DNA of 64,000 nt from contig NZ_JACOGG010000002.1 in NCBI RefSeq assembly GCF_014284365.1, forward strand, positions 248,001 to 312,000. The letters are read 5' to 3'. The stretch comes from Cognatundibacterium rugosum. GTDB taxonomy: Bacteria; Pseudomonadota; Gammaproteobacteria; Burkholderiales; Burkholderiaceae_D. Shown one piece after another: positions 46,453-55,383 of the stretch. The translations under genes were made by a program, and so were the position numbers. The notes below the pieces were generated by a model. That model ran no database searches, was not told the origin of the DNA, and saw only the letters and a list, made by a program, of their open reading frames with translations. Each line of letters opens with the position of its first letter. Within the stretch, counting starts at the first letter, position 1.

Positions 46453-46974
46453 TCACACCGGATGATGATCATGCAGGGAACAGGCCTGTACCCTGGCGCC
46501 GAAGAAGCTGGCTTGTAATTGAAATGCCTGCAGCAAGCGCTGGCGTCCGGCTTCATCTTCAGGCAGTGCAAACACGACCTTCAGAAACTTAGGCTGATGG
46601 CCTGCCGGTGCAGTCCGGCTGTGACCAATATCGGCTGCCAGCAAATCCTGCTCCAGCAAGCTCATTACATCGGGCTGTGCCGGATGCTGAGCTGCACGCA
46701 GCGCATTCAGGATCTCGGTTTCCGTGATCTGCACCGTGTCATGTTCACCCTGAAATTTTTTAACCCCGGCGATATTCACTGCGATGCCGCCGGTGATCTC
46801 ATATTCCAGCGGTGCCACTCTTTCATAGTGGAATGCTTCCCAGCCCGGCAAGCCGCGCTTAGCCTGCGCCACACTGGCCATCGCGGCCGCCACGCTGCCA
46901 CCGCTGCTGATCATACCGACCGGCAGCATGTCTTCCAGCGTATCCGGCACAGGGGTATTTGCTGTATCTGTCAT
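46453..46974 (-). CDS. Conserved hypothetical protein upstream of GH16
   Basis: This 173-residue protein (TTG and ATG alternatives; ATG at 46974 has AGGAC ahead) is not recognised. It has no signal peptide. The middle, PLEYEITGGIAVNIAGVKKFQGEHDTVQITETEIL, and the C-terminal FALPEDEAGRQRLLQAF look like a globular alpha/beta domain. It is coupled to the GH16 gene. It could be a cytoplasmic partner or regulator of the secreted enzymes, but this is inference. Confidence 0.6.
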   Translation of the reverse strand: MTDTANTPVPDTLEDMLPVGMISSGGSVAAAMASVAQAKRGLPGWEAFHYERVAPLEYEITGGIAVNIAGVKKFQGEHDTVQITETEILNALRAAQHPAQPDVMSLLEQDLLAADIGHSRTAPAGHQPKFLKVVFALPEDEAGRQRLLQAFQLQASFFGARVQACSLHDHHPV

Positions 46975-47041
46975 GACCAAGTCCTATTCTGAAAAAGTTC
47001 TAAACAACGCCAGCCTGCATTGTATGCCAGCGCCAGCCGCT

Positions 47042-48715
47042 TTATTTCAGGCTTTCAGTTTTGTTTTCAATCGCGTCTTTGGCCGCATCCTTAGTTGCAT
47101 CTTTAGTTGTATCTTTAGGCGGATCTTTCGGCATGGGTTTGCGCGGTAACAGTTCATTGCGATTGGCAGCGTGGGCCACAAAGCTGGCCACAATCAGCGC
47201 GGCCTGACTCAGGTCGGCTTTTTGCACTTTGTCGTACACGTCGATATTCGAATGATGGGTACGTGTCATGTAATCCATCTGATCCTGAATAAACTGAAAA
47301 CCCGGTACGCCCACACTGTCGAAGCTCACATGGTCAGTGCTGCCCGTCTTGCGCAAGGTGGTGGTGGTCGCGCCCAGATCGGCAAACGGTGCCAGCCAGG
47401 CGTCAAATACCGGCTTGACCGCCACATTGTTTTCAGCATAGATGCCACGGATTTTGCCAGCGCCATTATCGAGATTGAAGTAAGCAGAAATCTTTGCATG
47501 CTGCGGCTTTACCTGCAGTGGTCCGGCCGGTTTGCGTAAAAACACAGGTAAGGTTTTTTCAGCCGGATCTGTGCTGTCCGGACGCGCCGCGACCCATTGC
47601 TGCACATAGGCACGGGAACCGAGCAAGCCCTGCTCTTCCCCACCCCAGAGCGCAAGGCGTATGGTGCGGCGCGGCTTGATGCCTGACTCTTTGAGCAAAC
47701 GCACGGCTTCCATCATCACCGCGACACCAGCCGCATTGTCAGTCGCGCCGGTAGCACCATGCCAGGAATCCAGATGCGCCCCCAACATGACGATTTCATC
47801 CTTTTTATCGCTGCCCGGAATATCGGCGATCACATTCACTGCTGCCTGCGCATCTTCGTCTTCAAAGCGTGCGTCGACCTGCACTTCCAACTCGACCGGC
47901 TTCTTTTTTTCCAGCAAACGGTACAGCCGGTTATAGGCTTCACTCGCCAGCACCAGCGCCGGAATCTGTGCCGATTCGCCCATCTTATACGAGCCGCCGC
48001 CCTGTACGAATACCGTGCCATCCTCACCACGCGACACATGCAGGGTCGCGATCACTTTTTCTGCACTCAGAAAACTTTGTAGTTTCTTCTGGAATTGCTG
48101 CTGCTTCTGAAATGTCTGACCATCAGCGCGACGCGCAGCACCAGGCTCCAACTCCATTTTCTGCAGATCTTCCAGTTCCTGACCGGTATAGCGTTTCGCA
48201 TCACCCGTCAGATGCGGCTTAAAGCTTAGCGGCTCATCCAGCAATACCAATGCATCGCTGAGCTTGCCCTTCCATTTTTGCAGTTCTTCTTCACTGCTAA
48301 GTCTGGCGATCACCGCACGGCCACGCTGCACACCACGGGTACCCGGCGTCCAGGCTTTAGGAATCGCCAGCAAATCGAGTGGCATCGGGCTTAGCATACG
48401 CAGACTCGCATGCTGATACGACCAGCCCAACCCGAACGGCGCAAAGCTCTCACTGTGCACATTTTGCAAACCCCAGTGACGTAATTGTGACTGGCTCCAG
48501 TCCACCGCTTTCTTTAACCCGGCAGAGCCGGTCAGACGTGCGCCTATCTCGTCGGTCAATACCCCCAGATGCTCATGCGCTTTAGGATGATTCAGCGCCT
48601 CATCGCGCAGGCGGTTAATCAGCTCCAGATCAGTCTTTTCTTCCGAAGCGAACACGTAGCCGTAGGGTAAAGTCAACAGCAGCAGACAGCACAGCAGTTG
48701 GGAAGGCAGGTGCAT
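47042..48715 (-). CDS. Secreted M28 family aminopeptidase
   Basis: This 557-residue metallopeptidase has a signal peptide (1-23), a PA-like insert and the M28 zinc site with LGAHLDSWHGATGATDNAAG, WGGEEQGLLGSRAYV and TDHVSFDSVGVPGFQFI. It would remove N-terminal amino acids in the periplasm or outside the cell. The C-terminus ends in a Lys/Asp/Thr repeat (PPKDTTKDATKDAAKDA), a low-complexity tail not needed for the fold. GAGGAG precedes the ATG. Confidence 0.92.
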   Translation of the reverse strand: MHLPSQLLCCLLLLTLPYGYVFASEEKTDLELINRLRDEALNHPKAHEHLGVLTDEIGARLTGSAGLKKAVDWSQSQLRHWGLQNVHSESFAPFGLGWSYQHASLRMLSPMPLDLLAIPKAWTPGTRGVQRGRAVIARLSSEEELQKWKGKLSDALVLLDEPLSFKPHLTGDAKRYTGQELEDLQKMELEPGAARRADGQTFQKQQQFQKKLQSFLSAEKVIATLHVSRGEDGTVFVQGGGSYKMGESAQIPALVLASEAYNRLYRLLEKKKPVELEVQVDARFEDEDAQAAVNVIADIPGSDKKDEIVMLGAHLDSWHGATGATDNAAGVAVMMEAVRLLKESGIKPRRTIRLALWGGEEQGLLGSRAYVQQWVAARPDSTDPAEKTLPVFLRKPAGPLQVKPQHAKISAYFNLDNGAGKIRGIYAENNVAVKPVFDAWLAPFADLGATTTTLRKTGSTDHVSFDSVGVPGFQFIQDQMDYMTRTHHSNIDVYDKVQKADLSQAALIVASFVAHAANRNELLPRKPMPKDPPKDTTKDATKDAAKDAIENKTESLK

Positions 48716-49031
48716 CGTGGTCTCCTCAGGTAAATTGTTGTGATCCTGACTATGAACCGCAAAGCTGCACTTGGTTCCATTACGTACGCTATGGACAGGT
48801 ATTTTTTTAGCTCAGGCAAGGAATTATCTTGCTGAGTACGCATCTAAAGACGGTGAAAACCCTGATCTACGCAGATTTTGCTGATTTTTTCGCTACAAAT
48901 AGTAAGGAAGCGTGAATACTTGGCAAATTCACAGGTAGAATTCAGCGTCAAATTAATTTGAATGCATGAGCCTGTTGCTCATGCAAAAATGCTTATCCGC
49001 TGCACAGCAGTTCAACTTTAAGGAAATATTC
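48716..49031. other. Divergent promoter region between M28 peptidase and parvulin genes
   Basis: Both genes are transcribed away from this AT-rich 316-base stretch. No gene was seen. Its only clear structure is the hairpin at 48963-48985 in the parvulin leader. Confidence 0.45.
48963..48985 (+). promoter_or_regulatory. Hairpin in the parvulin gene leader
   Basis: TGCATGAGC (48963-48971), loop CTGTT, GCTCATGCA (48977-48985) is a perfect 9-bp stem, 46 bases before the start codon. It is followed by AAAAATG on the plus strand, so it is not a plus-strand terminator. It may affect RNA stability or regulation. Confidence 0.5.
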
Positions 49032-49961
49032 ATGTCGATCAAATCCCGCGTCGTTCTGGGTAGTGCCATTGCGCTGTTCGCGCTGAGCGCTTGCAATGAT
49101 AAAGATAAAGCTGCCTCTGCATCTGCAGAGAAGGATGCTGTGGCTGCGACCGTCAACGGCGCACCTATCGGCAAAAAACAACTGGATCAGATCATGTTGC
49201 AGCAAGCTGCACAAGGTCTGCCTGACAATGCGGAAACACGCAAAATGGTGATCGACAACCTCGCGATGCAAATCATCGTAGCGCAGGAAGCGGTCAACAA
49301 AGGTATCGATAAGACACCGGAAGTCAAAGAACAGCTGGAAATGACACGTATGTCTATCCTGGCTAATTCCTACGTCAAAGACTATATGAAAAATGCTGCA
49401 GTGACTGACGAAGCACTGAAAGCAGAATACGACAAATTCAAAACAGCAGCAGGCGGCAATGAATTCAAAGCACGCCACATTCTGGTTGAAAAAGAAGACC
49501 TGGCAAAAGAACTCATCGCGAAAATCAAGAAAGATCCTAAGTCTTTCGACGCGCTGGCAAAATCCAATTCCAAAGATCCTGGTTCTAAAGACAAAGGCGG
49601 CGATCTGGGCTGGTTCAATGCACGTAACATGGTGCCTGAATTCGGTGATGCAGTCGCTAAACTGGAAAAAGGTAAGTTCACTGAAGAGCCAGTCAAATCC
49701 CAGTTTGGCTATCACGTGATCATTCTGGACGATACCCGTCCGGTGACCGTTCCTGCCTTGGATGACATCAAAGCGGGTCTGACCCAACAGCTGCAACAGG
49801 AAAACCTGAAGAAGATGCTGGAAGACCTGAAAAAGAAAGCAAAGATTGAAATCATCGGCGCTTCTGCATCTGCATCCGCATCGGCTTCTGCCTCCGCTAC
49901 AGCAGCACCTGCGGCATCGGTACCAGCTTCTGCATCTGCATCCGCTGAAGCGAAAAAATAA
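49032..49961 (+). CDS. Parvulin-type peptidyl-prolyl isomerase lipoprotein
   Basis: This 309-residue protein has a lipobox FALSAC (Cys21), a SurA/PrsA-like N-domain (50-140) and a PpiC/parvulin domain (about 145-235) with FKARHILVEKED, KDKGGDLGWFNARNMVPEFGDAV and SQFGYHVIILDD. It should help fold proteins in the periplasm or outer membrane. The C-terminus is an unusual Ala/Ser tract (ASASASASASAT...ASASAEAKK). AAGGAA precedes the ATG. Confidence 0.9.
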   Translation: MSIKSRVVLGSAIALFALSACNDKDKAASASAEKDAVAATVNGAPIGKKQLDQIMLQQAAQGLPDNAETRKMVIDNLAMQIIVAQEAVNKGIDKTPEVKEQLEMTRMSILANSYVKDYMKNAAVTDEALKAEYDKFKTAAGGNEFKARHILVEKEDLAKELIAKIKKDPKSFDALAKSNSKDPGSKDKGGDLGWFNARNMVPEFGDAVAKLEKGKFTEEPVKSQFGYHVIILDDTRPVTVPALDDIKAGLTQQLQQENLKKMLEDLKKKAKIEIIGASASASASASASATAAPAASVPASASASAEAKK

Positions 49962-50004
49962 AATAAGCTGTTAGTACTTAACACATAGTACAGTCAGATT
50001 GCAC

Positions 50005-50040
50005 AGCCCCGGCTTGGAAACAAGGCGGGGCTTTGTTTTG
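50005..50040 (+). terminator. Intrinsic terminator after the parvulin gene
   Basis: AGCCCCG-G-CTTG, loop GAAA, CAAG-G-CGGGGCT, then TTGTTTTG. It ends the parvulin transcript about 50 bases after the stop codon. The T-run is only 10 bases ahead of the next start codon. Confidence 0.85.
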
Positions 50041-50050
50041 GAGCCTGCCC

Positions 50051-52105
50051 ATGTCTTCTCGTTCAAACCAACTCAGCCAACTTCCTTACAGCGTCGCACT
50101 GCAAACCGGTGCGCATGCCGACCGGCTCGATCTGCGCGACCGCAGCTTTGTACCGGAGGTGCGTCATCTGCCGCAGCAATTTCCGGATGCAGCCTGCGTC
50201 AGTCAGCGCTGGCCGGACTATCTGGCAAACTATGTCATGAATCAGGGCAGTGATGGCGCCTGTACCGGCTTTGGGCTGGCTGCAGTCATCCATTATCTGA
50301 ACTGGCTGCGTGGCCAGCCAGTCAGCCTGCGCAGTGCGCGCATGCTGTATCACCTGGCGCAGTTTTACGATGAGTGGCCAGGTGAGGATTACACCGGTTC
50401 CAGCTGTCGAGGTGCCCTAAAAGGCTGGCACAAGCATGGTGTATGTGCAGCCAGCCTGTGGCCATACACGGTCAAAGCGAACGGCAAGGTGCCAGCGTTT
50501 GAAGCCCCACAGCCGGGCTGGGCTGACGATGCACTGAGTTGTATGCTGGGCGTGTATTACCGTGTCGATCAAGACGATATCACGGCCATGCAGGCCGCCA
50601 TCGCGCAAAGCGGTGCGCTATATGTGTCGTCAGCAGTGCACGCAGGCTGGGATCATCCGAAAAAGCCGGGCGCTGGACGCAGCCCTGCCGTTCTCAGCCT
50701 GCTGGATTTACCGGTGATACAGCCACATGCGCAGAATCAGGGCATGCATGCGTTTGCGCTGATTGGCTATACCACGCAGGGCTTTGTCGTGCAAAATTCC
50801 TGGGGGAGTGACTGGGGCAGACAGGGGCTGGCTATTCTGCCTTACGAAGACTGGCTGCAACATGGCAGCGATGCCTGGACCTTCGCGCTCGGGGTGCCTG
50901 TCAGCACGTCCAGCACACAACACGGCAAGCTGCCTGTGGCTTACCGGCACAACAGCAAGCATCACCAGCATCAGTTAAGCCAGACACAGCAAAACGCCAG
51001 GCTCAGTCTGGATCAGGCTTACAGCATGAGCCTGATCCTGGACAGCAGCGCGCGCGTGATACAAAGGTTGCTGCCATTTGCCGATGCGGCTGCCACGGTA
51101 GACTATATCGCGCATCAGGCGCCACTGACCTGGCATACCCACACCAAGCAGCGTGGCCCGCTCAGGCTGGCAGTGATCGCACAAAGCGGCCTTTGTGATG
51201 AAGCGCAGCAGATACAGGAAAATGCAGTCAGTGCGACAGCATGGCTGGCGCAAGGCATTTATCCGGTCTTCATGAGCTGGAATAATGGTTTCACTGGGCT
51301 GCAACAAGAACTGCATACGCAATACGCACAACAAAGCTCATCCGCAGCGCTAAACCGCAGCATCGAGGCGCAAGCCGATGCGCTGGGCTGGAAAGCGCGC
51401 TGGACGCAGATGAAACACCATGCCTGGCTGGCAGCGCAGGCTGATCAGCCGCCACGTGCACTGCATGTGCTGCTACGCGTACTGAGTCAATTGCAACGCG
51501 ACTGTGACGAACAAGGTATCAGGCTGGATATACATCTGATCGGCGACCGCGCCGGAGCTTTACTGACGGGACAAATGATTGCGAGTGGCAATGATCTGCA
51601 CTTCGCCAGTGTGCAATTGCTTGCCCCCGCCTGTAGCCTGGATTTTGCACTCAGCCACTTCGGGCCGGCCTTGCACAAACAGACGCTGCATCCGCAGCAG
51701 CTGAAAATTTACTGCATCGCCGAACAGGCGCTGCAGCAGACGCACTTTGCTGATGTGTACCAGGGTGGCTTACTGTATTTGATTGCGAATGCACTGGAAG
51801 ACCGTTATCAGACGCCGCTGCTGGGCCTGGCCAGTGCCCTCGATGCCGGAGCTGCACAGCAAGCACACTGGCATCCGGCCTGCCGTAAAGATCTGCAATG
51901 GTGGCATCAGCTGTTTTGGCAAGGCACGCCGCCGCAGGATTTCGCGCGTCACGGCGACGGACTGACGGCCAGACAGCGCAAGCAACTACGCCTGATTGCG
52001 CCAGAAGCACTTAGCAACACTGCAGCTGGACAAGCACATCCGGCGCGCGACGCCTTGCTGCAAGAACTGATCAGTACCATCAAAGCGACAAAGCGCGAAC
52101 GCTAA
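50051..52105 (+). CDS. Papain-like (C1) peptidase fused to a degenerate hydrolase-like domain
   Basis: The N-terminal half (30-285) is a C1-type cysteine peptidase with Cys71 (NQGSDGACTGFGLA), His233 (GMHAFALIGY) and Asn249 (QNSWGSDWG), a complete catalytic set. The C-terminal part (about 365-600) follows the layout of an alpha/beta-hydrolase found in related bacterial C1 proteins, but the HGG oxyanion motif reads QSG (378-380) and the GxSxG elbow reads GDRAG (498-502, Arg500 for Ser). No signal peptide is evident. The ATG at 50051 has GGAG ahead. The second domain is probably non-catalytic. Confidence 0.8.
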   Translation: MSSRSNQLSQLPYSVALQTGAHADRLDLRDRSFVPEVRHLPQQFPDAACVSQRWPDYLANYVMNQGSDGACTGFGLAAVIHYLNWLRGQPVSLRSARMLYHLAQFYDEWPGEDYTGSSCRGALKGWHKHGVCAASLWPYTVKANGKVPAFEAPQPGWADDALSCMLGVYYRVDQDDITAMQAAIAQSGALYVSSAVHAGWDHPKKPGAGRSPAVLSLLDLPVIQPHAQNQGMHAFALIGYTTQGFVVQNSWGSDWGRQGLAILPYEDWLQHGSDAWTFALGVPVSTSSTQHGKLPVAYRHNSKHHQHQLSQTQQNARLSLDQAYSMSLILDSSARVIQRLLPFADAAATVDYIAHQAPLTWHTHTKQRGPLRLAVIAQSGLCDEAQQIQENAVSATAWLAQGIYPVFMSWNNGFTGLQQELHTQYAQQSSSAALNRSIEAQADALGWKARWTQMKHHAWLAAQADQPPRALHVLLRVLSQLQRDCDEQGIRLDIHLIGDRAGALLTGQMIASGNDLHFASVQLLAPACSLDFALSHFGPALHKQTLHPQQLKIYCIAEQALQQTHFADVYQGGLLYLIANALEDRYQTPLLGLASALDAGAAQQAHWHPACRKDLQWWHQLFWQGTPPQDFARHGDGLTARQRKQLRLIAPEALSNTAAGQAHPARDALLQELISTIKATKRER

Positions 52106-52108
52106 ACC

Positions 52109-54055
52109 TTAATAAGAACTGCTCATCACTACCCGCGCACTGCTGATCTGCACCGGCGTCAGCCGCCACACCAGCGGTGTATCGAGCAATTCCAGCTTAC
52201 GGATTTGAGCAGCGTTTTTGGCTGGAATATTGATGGCCCAGCTTCGCTGACTTTTGCCATTGAGCGGGTCGTCGACACCGGTATCGAAGGTTTCGGGATA
52301 TGAATATTTTCTGAAACCTTCTTTCAACACACGATAAATCTGACTGCCATCGGAAAAGGTGACGCGCAGCGTGTAATCGCAACCGGAAGTGTGGCAGTAC
52401 CACATATATTCAGGATTGCTGCCATTCTGGGTGTAGGGGAAAATTTTACTGAGCTGCGCCGTCACGGTCGGATCGATGGTCTCAATCAGATTGCCCTGAT
52501 GCGTGACCGGTTCATAAAAACGTGAAGCCCCGGCGGTTGCCGCATTGCTATACGTCGCCACAATGGTATGCACAGGCACGTTCTGGCTCAGCGGCAAATT
52601 CTGCTTAATCCCATAGGCAGCGAAGTGACCGGTTTTTGGCGTGTAATCAGTCCAGGCCGCGCGACTGCTGTCCCAGCCCGACAAACCGGTGGCAGAAGCT
52701 GAATCCGCTTTAATTTGCCCCTGTATCCAGCGTTGTATGCGGGCGGTATTGAAATCGGAAAACAAGGAAAACCTGTACTTAGGATCGCTGCCGCTATCTG
52801 CATCATCCATAGGATCTTTGCGATAGCAACGTCCCTGCTCATCGAGCTGATACGCATTGTTCGTGCGGCACCAGGTAAAACGCGGTGCAGTCGGTGCCAT
52901 CCGTGGATTGCGGAATTCACGGGTCGCCATATTGTAGCCCCAGGCTGAACCTTTGACTGAGCCTGCGATGTATGGAAATTTTCTGGTACTGGCATCGTTG
53001 TATTCGCTGTTTGAATGTCCAAGTCCCATCGCATGACCAGTTTCATGCAACAAAAAACCGTAGGTATTACCCCCGGCGCCGACGCCGGAACCAATCACGC
53101 TGACACCTCCCCCTATCCAGGCCAATTGGTTCAGGGACTGAACCGACTTATCAATTGCGATGATGGAGGCATAAGTCACACGATTCATCGCCATCTCCCC
53201 ATTGGCGAGATGGATCTGATAGGCCAGATCATTCGCCGTGTCGATCAGGTGTGCGCCGTCGCGGAGTTCATGATGAGAACTGACCACATAAGCAGCAGCG
53301 CCAGCTTTGGGCGGAATCACCATCGCATCTGCCACAAACTGCCCCAGCGGATGATTGCTGACCTTGACCTGCGAAGCGGGCCAGGTCGCTGCGGCCTGCT
53401 GTTGAGCTGCCGCATCCATATGCATTACACGCTCGTTATCCAGATTCAGACCGGTATTGGCATTAGTAGCGCCAAACAGTACAAAAGGCAGTATCTGCAT
53501 CTGCAATTCGGTATTGGCACCAACCGTGATCGCGACCGGCTTGCTGACATCGTAATTGCTGGCGGAAACGCGCAGGCTGATGCCGGGCTGTACCAGATTC
53601 GCTGGCAGAGTCAGGCTCCATAAGTCACTGCCGTAAGGGGTGTCGAGTCCCTCGGAAGGTGGCAATTGAGCGGGTGGCGTCAAAGCCAGCTTGCCTAATA
53701 CTGCGCCATCCTTGAGCACTTCCACAACCGGATTTTGTACATCTGCACTGCCCAATCTCAACAAAACCAGCGCATCGCGCTGCGCTGCCAGCGTCAGCGG
53801 TGCGCTATTGGCGATGCTCCAGTTCAGTCCATCCGGCGGTATCAGATGGGTCTGGGCAACCTCTGCCTTGCTAATGAGCAAAGCAGTCCTGGCTGCGACC
53901 GGCGGTGTACCGCCAGCTGCACCGCCCTTTCCATCGCTGCCGGCATTACCCGTGCCACCGCCACCACAAGCTGACAAAATCAGCATGGCTGCTGCGCAGG
54001 CGCATGCCGAAAAAGGAAATGCAGAAAATCTGGCTGAGGAGTTTGGCTGTTTCAC
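52109..54055 (-). CDS. Metalloprotease lipoprotein, M66-like
   Basis: This protein has the metzincin zinc motif HETGHAMGLGH (His337, Glu338, His341, His347), as in StcE/TagA-type M66 peptidases. A Gly-rich linker (GGGGTGNAGSDGKGG) follows lipidated Cys30 in LILSAC. The GTG start at 54055 was chosen because AGGTGA precedes it and it gives a clean lipoprotein signal peptide (648 residues in all); the frame is open 49 codons further. It converges with the C1 peptidase gene (3-base gap). It may cleave mucin-like or other extracellular proteins. Confidence 0.8.
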   Translation of the reverse strand: MKQPNSSARFSAFPFSACACAAAMLILSACGGGGTGNAGSDGKGGAAGGTPPVAARTALLISKAEVAQTHLIPPDGLNWSIANSAPLTLAAQRDALVLLRLGSADVQNPVVEVLKDGAVLGKLALTPPAQLPPSEGLDTPYGSDLWSLTLPANLVQPGISLRVSASNYDVSKPVAITVGANTELQMQILPFVLFGATNANTGLNLDNERVMHMDAAAQQQAAATWPASQVKVSNHPLGQFVADAMVIPPKAGAAAYVVSSHHELRDGAHLIDTANDLAYQIHLANGEMAMNRVTYASIIAIDKSVQSLNQLAWIGGGVSVIGSGVGAGGNTYGFLLHETGHAMGLGHSNSEYNDASTRKFPYIAGSVKGSAWGYNMATREFRNPRMAPTAPRFTWCRTNNAYQLDEQGRCYRKDPMDDADSGSDPKYRFSLFSDFNTARIQRWIQGQIKADSASATGLSGWDSSRAAWTDYTPKTGHFAAYGIKQNLPLSQNVPVHTIVATYSNAATAGASRFYEPVTHQGNLIETIDPTVTAQLSKIFPYTQNGSNPEYMWYCHTSGCDYTLRVTFSDGSQIYRVLKEGFRKYSYPETFDTGVDDPLNGKSQRSWAINIPAKNAAQIRKLELLDTPLVWRLTPVQISSARVVMSSSY

Positions 54056-54161
54056 GATTTCACCTGTAGACGTATGCCTGTACGATAAGGCAAACATCAC
54101 AGCAGGTGAATTGTACTTTGGTGCAAACCTGCTTGGCAGGTCACGTCGGTGAATCAGCGAT

Positions 54162-55187
54162 TCAAACTGCAGGCAGCCCACCCTGATTGCCGAATCCGAC
54201 ATCGGCTGGCATGCGTGGCATGATGCCTGGGCCGGATAGTAATTGCATCGTCATCCAGACGGCGATCACAGCATAAAACAGGCGTGGTAACCAATCCGCC
54301 AGTTGACGCCAGCTATCCGCCAGCTGCGCATTTTCCTGTGCCGCATAACGCAATAAGGTCTCGCTCAGCGTGCCGCTTTGTTCCGCCACATTTAACAAAG
54401 GCATGATCGCACCGCTGCCAACATCCGGCACTTGCATCAGCGCCTGATACAGACTGCGACCCGCATGTAATTCCTTTACGGCAGCACGAAAGCGCAAGCG
54501 CAGAGCCGGGTTGCGCACAGTCTGGCTGGCCTTGGGCAGCGCATCAAATACCGGCACCCCGGCTTCCAGCAATAGTCCCAGACTTTCATAAAAATTTCTG
54601 GCATCGTGGCGCAACTGAAAACGTCCAAGCACAGGCACATGCTGCACGCCCTGCAGCAGGCTGTCAGCGATTGCAGAGTCGCCGCGTTCCAGGGTTTGCC
54701 ACAAACGCGAAATCAGCCAGGCCAGCACACCCAACAGCAAAAACGGCAGCAACAATCCCCCCAGATAAGCCGTGCCGCTAATCTGGCCGCTGACCAGTTG
54801 CGGCAAGGGCCGTACACACAGTGCGATGAATAAAATTAGTAAGGGAAAGCGCAAACGGCTGCGGACTGCCGCGATCTGTGCACTGCGCTGGGTATAGTTA
54901 TCAGCCAGGCGCTGATACAGCACAGCCGGACTGCCCGCCTGACAGGCCGCACGTAATAACTGACTTTCGAGGTCGCTCAACAAGCCAGCAATTTGACCTG
55001 CCGTCGCAATATCCTTACCGCGCTTTAATTCACGCAAGGCACGCTGCACCCTGGGTTGCAGCCGCGCCGGCAAACGCAACAGAGAAAATGCATGATGCGC
55101 AGACAGACCGGATTTTTCCATCATTGCCAGATGTGTGAACATTTGCGCACGCACAGAAAACGGCATTACAGGCACAGAGCTGGCCAT
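54162..55187 (-). CDS. Orphan type II secretion F-domain protein (GspF/PilC-like)
   Basis: This inner-membrane protein of about 340 residues has two GspF domains (about 10-130 and 200-320), with LAMMEKSGLSAHHAFSLL and the second ESLGLLLEAGVPVFDALPKASQ...VAEQSGTLSETLL, plus membrane helices around 105-165 and at the C-terminus. In T2SS and type IV pilus systems it forms the inner-membrane platform. No GspE, GspG or PilB gene is nearby. The second ATG (55187) has AAAGGA ahead and is preferred; its 3' end lies next to the M66-like gene's promoter region. Confidence 0.85.
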   Translation of the reverse strand: MASSVPVMPFSVRAQMFTHLAMMEKSGLSAHHAFSLLRLPARLQPRVQRALRELKRGKDIATAGQIAGLLSDLESQLLRAACQAGSPAVLYQRLADNYTQRSAQIAAVRSRLRFPLLILFIALCVRPLPQLVSGQISGTAYLGGLLLPFLLLGVLAWLISRLWQTLERGDSAIADSLLQGVQHVPVLGRFQLRHDARNFYESLGLLLEAGVPVFDALPKASQTVRNPALRLRFRAAVKELHAGRSLYQALMQVPDVGSGAIMPLLNVAEQSGTLSETLLRYAAQENAQLADSWRQLADWLPRLFYAVIAVWMTMQLLSGPGIMPRMPADVGFGNQGGLPAV

Positions 55188-55273
55188 GCTTAACGGTCCT
55201 TTCATATTCAGGTTACAGCGCGATGCAGAACAGCGCAGCGTCAGCTTCTATTCTAAGGCTTGAGTTAATGCAC

Positions 55274-55314
55274 AAAAACAAAAACCCCATGCAGATTCTT
55301 TTGCATGGGGTTTT
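55274..55314 (-). terminator. Intrinsic terminator of the DEAD-box helicase gene
   Basis: AACCCCATGCA and TGCATGGGGTT pair around an 8-base loop. On the minus strand the stem is followed by TTTTTGTTTTTG. The plus-strand side also has TTTTC, so it may act in both directions. Confidence 0.88.
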
Positions 55315-55383
55315 CTGAACCGGATCACAACAAGAAACTGCCTGATTCAGCTTGCCGATACAGCATATGCTTTATTTGGCAGC

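Noticed and set aside
49860-49950. Ala/Ser coding repeat as a phase-variable simple repeat
   Set aside because: The codons vary (TCT, TCC, TCG; GCA, GCT, GCC), so the DNA is not a uniform short repeat prone to slippage.
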